A DNA stretch of 38,339 nucleotides, from the NCBI GenBank assembly GCA_031373255.1, contig JANMMJ010000117.1:1-38339 (forward strand), read 5' to 3'. This stretch comes from JANMMJ01 sp031373255. Lineage in GTDB: Bacteria; Pseudomonadota; Alphaproteobacteria; Rhizobiales; Aestuariivirgaceae. The translations under genes and the position numbers were made by a program. Positions 14,479 through 21,306 of the stretch are shown one piece after another; within the stretch, counting starts at the first letter, position 1, and every line of letters begins with the position of its first letter. The notes beneath the pieces are model-generated. The model was not told where the DNA came from, made no database searches, and saw only the letters and a program-made list of their open reading frames with translations.

Positions 14479-16076
14479 CGCAGCCGCGCCAAAGCTTCCG
14501 GCGTATCGAAATCGGCGAGCACCGCGTCCGAACCCATTGTCACCTCGACAACTTCATCGGCGAGTTGGTCCATCAGCGCGCGCGCGCCCCTGTCGCCGGT
14601 GAGCCTGCTCATCTCGCCAAAATGCTGCCGCGCCCACAACACCGGATTGCCGCGCTGGCCATCCGCCACGGGAACGCAGATCGAGCGGTGTTCCGCTGGG
14701 TTGAAGGCGGAAATCAGCTTGTTGATGTGATGAGGCGCCACCAGCGGCATGTCGGCGAGGCAGACCACAACGCCATCCGTCTCGGCGGGCAAAGCGGCGA
14801 GACCGGCGCGAAGCGACGTCGACAATCCTTGCGCATGATCGCGGTTGTGGGCGAACACCACATCGAGTCCGTCCAGCGCCGACTTCAGTTTTTCAGGCTC
14901 GTGCCCCGTCACCACGATGACCGGGCCTACCCGCGCCGCCAGCACCGCCTCGGCTGAGCGCCGCACCATGGCAGTGCCGCCAACATCGGCAAGCAGCTTG
15001 TTGGAACCCATGCGACGCGACTGCCCGGCGGCAAGCAGGATCGCCGCGATCCGTGCCGCCGTCTGCACCTGGCTCCGCCCTTCGCGCGGCAAGGGCCGAG
15101 TCGGGATTTCCTTGAGGAGACCGCCGGCACCCATGTCCATGATGTCGGTGGCGGAGACATTGATCCCCGCCATCAGCCGCGCCAGCACCCAGTCGAATCC
15201 ATTGAGCTTGGGCGAACGCGCACAGGATGGCACACCGATCACGGGCACGTGGCTCACCTGGCCAAGCATCATCAGGTTGCCGGGATCGACCGGCATGCCA
15301 AGATGAACGACCTCGCCCCCCGCCGCCACGACCGCGGCCGGGATGACATCGCCCCGGTCGACGATCGCCGATGCGCCGAACACCAGCACCGGATCGTGAC
15401 TGCCACGCCTCAGGTTTGCGACAGCATCCCTGACGGCGGCAATCGAATGATCGCAGACAATGACGTCGCCAAGTGTCCCGCCCAGCGCTTCCAGCCTTTC
15501 CCGCATCGCCGTTTCCGATTTCTCGATGAGCGACGGCTTGGTCTGCGGCAGCTTCGTGATGACCAGTCCTGCACGCTTCGCCTTGAACGAGGCGACCTGC
15601 ACCAGGGGCGCATTGCCGATGATGGCGCGGGCCTTGTCGACGACATCGCGCGGCACCGCGAAAGGAATGACCTTCACCGTCGCCACCAGTTGCCGCGCCT
15701 CCACCACATCGAACTTGGCGACCGTCGCCAGTGTCAGACTTTCATGCAGCCGGTTGAGCTGCCTGACCCGCTCTTCGTCGATGAGGGCGACACCCGCCGT
15801 TTCCGCGTGCAGGTTGGCGCGCCCGGTGAAAGGCTCCTGTGCCGGTGCACCCGGTCCGGAAATCGCCTGCGCGATCAGCATTGCGGCCTCGTCCTCGGGC
15901 ACATCACCGGTCTCGAAACGTGCCGCGAAGACCTTGGCCACACCACTCGCCTTGAGCAGCGTGATATCGGCGGCGGAGACCAGCCGCCCCTTCTTGAACA
16001 TGCCAGCCGTGTGCTTGACCGAATGCGCCAGCACCGCGCCAAACGCGTCCTCGACGGGAACCTCGCCAAACTTCAT
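14475..16076 (-). CDS. Molybdopterin-binding / MobA-like nucleotidyltransferase fusion
   Basis: A 534-residue two-domain protein. Residues 1 to about 335 are a MoeA/MoaB-like molybdopterin-binding module (GEVPVEDAFGAVLAHSVK at the start; VFGASAIVDRGDVIPAAV; GMPVDPGNLMMLGQ; GVPSCARSPKLNGFDWVL). Residues about 345-534 are a MobA/MocA-type NTP-transferase with the nucleotide loop LAAGQSRRMGSNK (348-360) and CLADMPLV metal-binding aspartate. MocA-like enzymes make the cytosine dinucleotide form of molybdopterin used by CO dehydrogenase/xanthine oxidase family enzymes. It is the last gene of the cox operon, consistent with cofactor maturation for CoxL. ATG 16076 follows the XdhC stop by one base and has GGAAG upstream. 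Confidence 0.9.
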   Translation of the reverse strand: MKFGEVPVEDAFGAVLAHSVKHTAGMFKKGRLVSAADITLLKASGVAKVFAARFETGDVPEDEAAMLIAQAISGPGAPAQEPFTGRANLHAETAGVALIDEERVRQLNRLHESLTLATVAKFDVVEARQLVATVKVIPFAVPRDVVDKARAIIGNAPLVQVASFKAKRAGLVITKLPQTKPSLIEKSETAMRERLEALGGTLGDVIVCDHSIAAVRDAVANLRRGSHDPVLVFGASAIVDRGDVIPAAVVAAGGEVVHLGMPVDPGNLMMLGQVSHVPVIGVPSCARSPKLNGFDWVLARLMAGINVSATDIMDMGAGGLLKEIPTRPLPREGRSQVQTAARIAAILLAAGQSRRMGSNKLLADVGGTAMVRRSAEAVLAARVGPVIVVTGHEPEKLKSALDGLDVVFAHNRDHAQGLSTSLRAGLAALPAETDGVVVCLADMPLVAPHHINKLISAFNPAEHRSICVPVADGQRGNPVLWARQHFGEMSRLTGDRGARALMDQLADEVVEVTMGSDAVLADFDTPEALARLR

Positions 16077-16077
16077 C

Positions 16078-16758
16078 TCAGCTTCCAAGCCGCAGGCAGC
16101 GCGTCATTTCCGCCATGATCGATATCGCGATCTCGGCCGGCCCCTTGGCGCCGATGGCTATGCCGATAGGGCCGTGAATGCGCGCCAGCCTGTCCTCGCC
16201 GAATCCCATGGCCCTGAGCCGCTCGATCCGCGTTGCATGTGTTTTTTTCGATCCGAGCGCTCCGATATAGAACACATCGGATTTGAGTGCCGCGGCGAGC
16301 GCCGGATCGTCGATCTTCGGATCATGCGTCAGCGCCATCATCGCGGTGCGCTGGTCGAGGCCTGTTTGCGGCAGGATTTCGTCGGGCCATTCGGGGTAGA
16401 GTTCGACGCCGGGAAATCGCGCCCCTGTTGCAAAGGCGCCGCGCGGATCGATGACGCTGATGTCGTATCCTGCGGCTTGCGCAAACGGAATCACTGCCTG
16501 GGCGATATGCACCGCACCGATGATCACCAGCCGCAGCGGCGGATTGTAGATATTGACGAAACACTCCCCATCCGGGCCCTGATGCACGCCCGCCTGATCG
16601 AAACGAAAGGCCTGGTCCAGGATTGAAGCCAGCGGATCGGCAGCAGCATCGGCGCGTGGTACAATCCGCTGTACCCCACTCGCGATATCGGTCACCAGTG
16701 CCACGGGGCTTCGATTGCTGCGCGCCTGAAGCAGCCGGTCGAGAACATCCCGCTTCAT
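16078..16758 (-). CDS. XdhC/CoxF-family protein, C-terminal Rossmann domain
   Basis: A 226-residue XdhC-family protein. An N-terminal stretch of about 70 residues resembles the end of the XdhC_CoxI domain (SPVALVTDIASGVQ), followed by a Rossmann-like domain: RLVIIGAVHIAQAVIPFA, with the usual GAxH motif, ISVIDPRGAFATGARFP, ALTHDPKIDDPAL and YIGALGSKKTHATRIERL. XdhC proteins bind molybdopterin cofactor, promote its sulfuration and insert it into xanthine-dehydrogenase-type enzymes. Here the likely client is the CoxL homologue. It overlaps the preceding XdhC_CoxI gene by four bases (ATGA) and is followed after one base by the Moco fusion gene. Confidence 0.92.
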   Translation of the reverse strand: MKRDVLDRLLQARSNRSPVALVTDIASGVQRIVPRADAAADPLASILDQAFRFDQAGVHQGPDGECFVNIYNPPLRLVIIGAVHIAQAVIPFAQAAGYDISVIDPRGAFATGARFPGVELYPEWPDEILPQTGLDQRTAMMALTHDPKIDDPALAAALKSDVFYIGALGSKKTHATRIERLRAMGFGEDRLARIHGPIGIAIGAKGPAEIAISIMAEMTRCLRLGS

Positions 16759-17081
16759 GCGGAAAGCGGCTCCACATAAACGCGGATCTTGCCGCCGCAG
16801 GCGAGGCCGACCTTCCAGGCCGTTTCGTCGGCAACGCCAAAGGCCAGCGTTTTGGGCACGCCCGAACTGATCACATCCAGCGCTTCGGTGACGACCGCGC
16901 CCTCGACGCAGCCACCCGAGACCGATCCGATGAAATTCCCGTCCGCATCGATCGCCAGCTGGCTGCCGACCGGCTGCGGCGCCGAGCCCCAGGTTTCAAT
17001 GACGGTTGCGAGCGCAACCTGACGGCCGCCCTTCAGCCAGCCGGCGGCCTGGTCGAGAATGGTCGGGTCGGGTCCGGGCAT
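16755..17081 (-). CDS. XdhC/CoxI domain protein (stand-alone N-terminal module)
   Basis: A 108-residue protein consisting only of the XdhC_CoxI domain: QVALATVIETWGSAPQPVGSQLAI, FIGSVSGGCVEGAVV and the C-terminal ACGGKIRVYVEPL. The two cysteine motifs SGGCVEG and ACGGK, characteristic of the family, are intact. In many organisms this module is the N-terminus of a single XdhC protein; here it is separate and the Rossmann part is the next gene, with a four-base overlap. A good ribosome binding site (AGGAGAAC) overlaps the coxE stop codon just upstream, indicating an operon. The role is Mo-cofactor maturation or insertion for the CoxL homologue. Confidence 0.9.
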   Translation of the reverse strand: MPGPDPTILDQAAGWLKGGRQVALATVIETWGSAPQPVGSQLAIDADGNFIGSVSGGCVEGAVVTEALDVISSGVPKTLAFGVADETAWKVGLACGGKIRVYVEPLSA

Positions 17082-17090
17082 GATGTTCTC

Positions 17091-18335
17091 CTAGTGAAGG
17101 CTCTTCCTGAGCCATTTGCGCGGATCATGCTCCGCCAGCATGGGTGCCGCAAGCGTGTGCGCCAGGTCGGCAAGACTTTCGAGATTATGCACCGGGCGGA
17201 ACTCGTCAACATGCGGCATCATCGCCCGGATGCCCCCGGCCCGTGCCTCGAAGCCCTCATACCGCAGCAGCGGATTGAGCCATACAATGTGCCGGGCCTG
17301 GCGCTTGAGGCGGGCCATTTCATGGGCCAGCAGGCCGGAGTCCTCACGGTCAAGTCCGTCCGTCATGATCAGCACATGGGCGTTCTGGGTGAGCACCCGC
17401 CTTGCCCATTTATAGTTGAACTCCTTGAGCGAGGTGCCGATCCGGGTTCCGCCCGACCAGTCCTTGACCGCGGCCGATACCTTGTTCATCGCTTCGTCGA
17501 TATCGCGGCGCTTGATCTCGCGCGTGATGTTGGTGAGCCGCGTGCCGAAGAGGAATACCGTCACCCGGTCGCGGTCGTTGGTGAGCGCGTGAAGAAAATG
17601 CAGGAACATCCGGCTGTAATTCGAGCACGAGCCGGAAATGTCGCAAAGGATGACCAGTGGCGGCTCGCGCACCTGCCGTTCCTTGCGCTCGAGGTCGATG
17701 AAGTGCCCGCCGAGGCGGAGGCTGCCTTTCATCGTGCGGCGCATGTCGATGCGTTCGCCGGGACTGGCGCTGCGATAGCGCCGCGTGCGCATCTCCTGGC
17801 GGTTGAGCCGCAGCCGCGCGATGGCCCGGCGCGCCTGTGCCTGTTCGACCACCGTCATCTGTTCGAAATCCTTGCGCCGCAATTGCTCATTGGCCGATGC
17901 CGTGAAAGTTGCGTCGAGATCGAGTGCATCGGGCTTCTGCGCCCGGCTGCTCTGCGTCTCCGTCTTGTCGAACATGGCTTCGGCCAGGCGCCGGAAGCCC
18001 GCTTTCTTGGCGGCCTCTCCGGCTGGCCGCGTGATCTGCTGAAACATCAGCTGCATTAGCTGTTCCAGCATTTTTGGTTTTTTCCAGAACACGTGGAAGG
18101 CTTGGTCGAAGAGTTCCTTGTGCTCGCGCCGCTTCACCAGGATCGAATGCAGGGTCCAGTAGAAATCTTCGCGGGTGCGGAGACTGCCGCATTGCGCCGC
18201 ATCAAGCGCATCGATGACCGCACCTGGCCCCACCGGTAATCCCGCCTCGCGCAGCACCCGGGCAAAATGCATGATGTTCGCGGCAAGTTTGCCCGAAGGG
18301 ACCGGAACATTGGAGTTGGCGGCGACAGGCTGCAT
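17091..18335 (-). CDS. coxE: CoxE-like VWA-domain protein
   Basis: A 414-residue protein of the CoxE family. The C-terminal half is a von Willebrand A domain with the metal-ion-dependent adhesion site D232-I-S-G-S (DISGSCSNYS), the downstream threonine/aspartate of SGGTRIG and IMTDGLDRED. The N-terminal half is helical with a charged linker. In Oligotropha (Afipia) carboxidovorans CoxE works with the AAA+ ATPase CoxD in assembling the copper/molybdenum active site of CO dehydrogenase. The preceding coxD homologue is two bases upstream, so the MoxR-VWA pair is preserved. The operon position between CoxD and XdhC genes agrees with a maturation role. Confidence 0.93.
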   Translation of the reverse strand: MQPVAANSNVPVPSGKLAANIMHFARVLREAGLPVGPGAVIDALDAAQCGSLRTREDFYWTLHSILVKRREHKELFDQAFHVFWKKPKMLEQLMQLMFQQITRPAGEAAKKAGFRRLAEAMFDKTETQSSRAQKPDALDLDATFTASANEQLRRKDFEQMTVVEQAQARRAIARLRLNRQEMRTRRYRSASPGERIDMRRTMKGSLRLGGHFIDLERKERQVREPPLVILCDISGSCSNYSRMFLHFLHALTNDRDRVTVFLFGTRLTNITREIKRRDIDEAMNKVSAAVKDWSGGTRIGTSLKEFNYKWARRVLTQNAHVLIMTDGLDREDSGLLAHEMARLKRQARHIVWLNPLLRYEGFEARAGGIRAMMPHVDEFRPVHNLESLADLAHTLAAPMLAEHDPRKWLRKSLH

Positions 18336-18337
18336 CC

Positions 18338-19249
18338 TCAGACATGCGCTCTTGTGCGGATTTCATCCTTGATCTGGTCAAGGATGCGCTTGGCCTCGGA
18401 GCCTTCCATGCGGACGATGTCGTCCTGGTATTTGAGCAGCACGCCCAGCGTATCGTTCACCGTCTGCGGGTCGAGGGTTACCGAATCGAGCTCATGCAGC
18501 GCCGACACCCAGTCCAAGGTTTCGGCCACACCCGGCGACTTGAACAGGTCGCCGCCACGCAGCGCCTGCACGAAGCCGACGACCTCTTTGGCCAGCGCTT
18601 CGGGCGCTTTCGGCCGCTTTGCCTTGATGATGGCAAGTTCGCGCGCCGCATCGGGATAGCCCACCCAGTGATAGAGGCAGCGCCGCTTCAGCGCATCATG
18701 CACCTCGCGCGTCCGGTTCGATGTGATGATAACGATTGGTGCTTCTTCAGCCTTGATCGTGCCGAGTTCCGGGATCGTCACCTGGAAATCCGACAGCACC
18801 TCAAGCAGGAAGGCTTCGAAGGCTTCGTCGGTGCGGTCAAGTTCGTCTATCAGCAGCACCGGGGCCTGGCCCTTCGGCGCGTCGAGAGCTTGCAGCAGCG
18901 GCCGCTTGATCAGGAAGCGCTCGGCAAAAATGTCGCTGGAAAGCCGCGCGCGGTCGATGGCGCCCGACGCTTCCGCCAGCCTGATCTCGATCATCTGTGC
19001 CGAATAATTCCATTCATAGACGGCCGAATTGATGTCGAGGCCCTCGTAGCATTGCAGCCGGATCAGTTTCCGTCCCAGCGCGTCGGCCAGGACCTTGGCA
19101 ATCTCCGTCTTGCCGACGCCTGCTTCGCCTTCGAGAAACAGCGGCCGGCCCATGCGCAGCGCCAGGAACACGACCGTCGCCAGGTCGCGCCCGGCCACGT
19201 AGCCTTCGGAGTTCAGCAGGGTGAGCGTATCGTCAATGGAGTTGATCAT
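18338..19249 (-). CDS. coxD: CoxD-like MoxR-family AAA+ ATPase
   Basis: A 303-residue MoxR-type AAA+ ATPase. Walker A is GEAGVGKT at residues 41-48, Walker B is VLLIDELD at 131-138, and sensor-1 follows as IVITSNRTREVHDALKRRC. In the CO dehydrogenase system CoxD is an ATP-dependent chaperone needed for inserting sulfur and copper at the Mo site. It overlaps the upstream cupin gene by four bases (ATGA) and precedes coxE by two bases. If the CoxL here lacks the copper-binding cysteine (form II), what CoxD/E do in this cluster is an open question. Confidence 0.93.
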   Translation of the reverse strand: MINSIDDTLTLLNSEGYVAGRDLATVVFLALRMGRPLFLEGEAGVGKTEIAKVLADALGRKLIRLQCYEGLDINSAVYEWNYSAQMIEIRLAEASGAIDRARLSSDIFAERFLIKRPLLQALDAPKGQAPVLLIDELDRTDEAFEAFLLEVLSDFQVTIPELGTIKAEEAPIVIITSNRTREVHDALKRRCLYHWVGYPDAARELAIIKAKRPKAPEALAKEVVGFVQALRGGDLFKSPGVAETLDWVSALHELDSVTLDPQTVNDTLGVLLKYQDDIVRMEGSEAKRILDQIKDEIRTRAHV

Positions 19250-19599
19250 GCGGTCTTCCTCGGCGCGGCGGTTGTCGTGTCGCCCGTGTTGGGTGTGCCG
19301 GTAGGTTCGATCAACAGGAGATGCACCTCTCCATGAGCCACGGGGCAGTGTTCGATGCCTTTGGGAACGACGAACATTTCCCCCGGTTCGAGTGTCACTG
19401 TCCGGTCCCTGAGCTGGATGTCCATTTTCCCTTTGAGCACAAGAAAGAAATCGTCCGTATCGTCATGCTTGTGCCAGACGAACGGCCCCTCGGCCTTGAC
19501 GACCATCACGTCGAGGTCGTTGAACGTTGTGACCGTCCGCGGCGAGAACCGTTCCTCGAATGTCGCGAGCTTCTCGGCGAGATTGATCTTCGTGTCCAT
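19246..19599 (-). CDS. Small cupin-domain protein
   Basis: A protein of about 117 residues folding as a single cupin. The two metal motifs are recognisable: WHKHDDTDDFFLVLKGKMD with the two histidines and a later acidic residue, and PKGIEHCPVAHGEVHLLLIEP with the second-motif histidine. Such mini-cupins may bind a metal ion or small ligand; no reaction can be assigned. The start is taken as ATG 19599 (MDTKINLAEK); an ATG at 19614 is an in-frame alternative and neither has a strong ribosome binding site. It lies between the unknown gene at 19630 and coxD, and overlaps coxD by four bases, so it is part of the maturation half of the cox operon. Confidence 0.82.
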   Translation of the reverse strand: MDTKINLAEKLATFEERFSPRTVTTFNDLDVMVVKAEGPFVWHKHDDTDDFFLVLKGKMDIQLRDRTVTLEPGEMFVVPKGIEHCPVAHGEVHLLLIEPTGTPNTGDTTTAAPRKTA

Positions 19600-19629
19600 T
19601 CCGGTTCCGTCCATGCATTTCAATGAATC

Positions 19630-20427
19630 TTAATTTATAGCGTCTTCCAGATCGAGAATCTTCACAGGCTTTGGGAGGGGTTTGCCGCGCTTGATGTCGT
19701 AGATTTTCACGAGCCGCCCGAACGCGGCCAGCAGGCGGCCATAGGCATCCCATCCCGCCCAGTTGGCAAGGACGATCTCGTCCGCCCCTGCCACGTCCTT
19801 GCCGTCTGTACCATTCAGCACATAGTCGAACATGTCATATCCGCTGGCGACTCTAGGCTTGAGAGATCGTGTCAGCACCGGCCAGCCTTTGGAGCGCGGG
19901 CCAAGCGGACAAGGAAGATCGATAACCCTCGGCGGTTTGAAATGCTCCTTGACCTGGTCAAGCTCGGCCGCACTGAGGCTTCGGGTGTTCCGCACAACAC
20001 CGTAACGCTCCAGCTTCGCTTCGTCCGCTGCAGTATCCGGTGTATCGAACAGTACGAGTTTGCGCTGGTTCAGAAACAGCCCGCCGCCGCCCCATGTCGA
20101 CCCATTGGGGCAGAACACCAGCGCCTTGAGCCACGGTGGCGCGCAAAGGGCGGTCCATGTCGCAGGCTCCACCATCTTGTCGGTCTTGCGCCCGCGCATG
20201 ACGAAATAGACCATCAGCTTGCCATCCGGCGAGACATCGCAGCGTTCCGGAAGAAACCGTCCGTAGAATCGCGAACCCTTGACCAGCCTGTAGCGATATC
20301 CGCTGCCGTGCTGCCCGTAGTTGAATTGCAGCACATGCGTGGTCAGCCGGCTCTTGCGGTACAGGATGACACCGGTTGGCGCCGCCTTGGCGAGTAAAAC
20401 GTAACTTTTTGGCGTCGATGGCGTCAT
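19630..20427 (-). CDS. Hypothetical protein in the cox cluster
   Basis: A 265-residue protein I cannot assign to a family. It has no signal peptide or membrane helix. The sequence is rich in aromatic and basic residues and has beta-propeller-like fragments (CDVSPDGKLMVYFVMRGRK; WGGGGLFLNQRKLVLFD; ADEIVLANWAGWDAYGRLLAAFGRLVKIYDI), so a WD40/YWTD-like beta fold is possible. The ATG at 20427 is preceded by GGAG at spacing five; a TTG at 20442 is in frame but would start inside the terminator U-tract. The coding sequence begins nine bases after the terminator hairpin following coxM, leaving no room for its own promoter between them. It ends about 30 bases before the cupin start. Confidence 0.75.
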   Translation of the reverse strand: MTPSTPKSYVLLAKAAPTGVILYRKSRLTTHVLQFNYGQHGSGYRYRLVKGSRFYGRFLPERCDVSPDGKLMVYFVMRGRKTDKMVEPATWTALCAPPWLKALVFCPNGSTWGGGGLFLNQRKLVLFDTPDTAADEAKLERYGVVRNTRSLSAAELDQVKEHFKPPRVIDLPCPLGPRSKGWPVLTRSLKPRVASGYDMFDYVLNGTDGKDVAGADEIVLANWAGWDAYGRLLAAFGRLVKIYDIKRGKPLPKPVKILDLEDAIN

Positions 20428-20435
20428 GGCGCTCC

Positions 20436-20470
20436 AAAACAAAGGCCCGCGGGCTTTACGCCCGCGAGCC
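20436..20470 (-). terminator. Rho-independent terminator/attenuator after coxM
   Basis: Read on the minus strand, an 11-base-pair stem GGCTCGCGGGC / GCCCGCGGGCC (20470-20460 with 20454-20444, one T-G wobble) closes a five-base loop GTAAA and is followed immediately by TTTGTTTT. It starts 23 bases after the coxM stop codon. This is a canonical intrinsic terminator by sequence. Its U-tract abuts the GGAG ribosome binding site of the next gene, so downstream maturation genes must be reached by read-through or by a promoter inside coxM. Confidence 0.88.
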
Positions 20471-20493
20471 CCGTTCAGATCTATATGGGCGAA

Positions 20494-21288
20494 CTACTTG
20501 GCCGATTCAACCGCCCGCCGCGCCATCACCGTGACAAGGTGCGCCCGGTATTCAGCCGAACCGTGCATGTCACTGTTGAGGCCCTTGGATTTGACCGTAA
20601 TCCCGGAAAGCGCATCCGCCGAGAATTTCTTGGCCAATGCAGCTTCCATCTCGGGCACCCGGAACACCCCGGGGCCAGCTCCGGTGACCGCCACGCGGAC
20701 CGAACCGTCCTTCAATTGCGCCACGAACACGCCCACCATGGCATAGAGCGAGGCCGGGTTCGGAAACTTGGCATAGCCCGATTTTTTCACCATCGGGAAT
20801 TCCACCGCCGTGATGATCTCGTCATCCTTGAGCGCGGTCGAGAACATGCCGGTGAAGAACTTGTCGGCCGCTATCTTGCGGGCGCTGGTATGGATCGTGG
20901 CGCCCAGAGCCAGCGCCGCGGATGGGTAGTCTGCTGCAGGATCATTGTTGGCGATCGAGCCGCCGACGGTGCCGCGATTGCGCACATGCGGATCGCCAAT
21001 GCCGCCCGCCAGTTTGGCGAGGCCGGGAATGGCTTTCTTCACGGCCTTGTCGGCCGCCACATCGGCATGGACGGTGCCTGCGGCGATGGTGACGGACTTC
21101 GCCCCCACCTTGGCGCCTGAACTCTTCAACCCGCCGAGATCGATGATGTCGCTTGGCGCCGCCAGCCCCTGCTTCATTGTCGGCAGTAGTGTCATTCCGC
21201 CTGCCAGGAATTTGCCATCCTTGGCCTTCTTCATGGCCTTGACGGCATCCGCCACTTTGGCGGGACGATGATATCCGAAATTTTCCAT
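20494..21288 (-). CDS. coxM: CO dehydrogenase-family medium (FAD) subunit
   Basis: A 264-residue FAD-binding subunit of a molybdenum hydroxylase. The two flavin motifs of the CoxM/VAO-type fold are present: AGGMT (residues 29-33) and TVGGS (107-111, followed by IANNDPAADYP). The C-terminal domain has the CO_deh_flav_C pattern (DEIITAVEFP; AVTGAGPGVFRVPEME). It passes electrons from the CoxS iron-sulfur clusters to the quinone pool or another acceptor. A clear GGAGG lies seven to eight bases before the ATG at 21288. It follows coxL by 18 bases and ends in the terminator at 20436-20470. The S-L-M order fits form II clusters. Confidence 0.95.
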   Translation of the reverse strand: MENFGYHRPAKVADAVKAMKKAKDGKFLAGGMTLLPTMKQGLAAPSDIIDLGGLKSSGAKVGAKSVTIAAGTVHADVAADKAVKKAIPGLAKLAGGIGDPHVRNRGTVGGSIANNDPAADYPSAALALGATIHTSARKIAADKFFTGMFSTALKDDEIITAVEFPMVKKSGYAKFPNPASLYAMVGVFVAQLKDGSVRVAVTGAGPGVFRVPEMEAALAKKFSADALSGITVKSKGLNSDMHGSAEYRAHLVTVMARRAVESAK

Positions 21289-21306
21289 CTGTGTTTCCTC
21301 CCGCGC

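Noticed and set aside
16623..18059. Plus-strand open frame of about 478 codons opposite coxE and the XdhC genes
   Set aside because: It crosses three real genes in the opposite orientation and shows no family motif.
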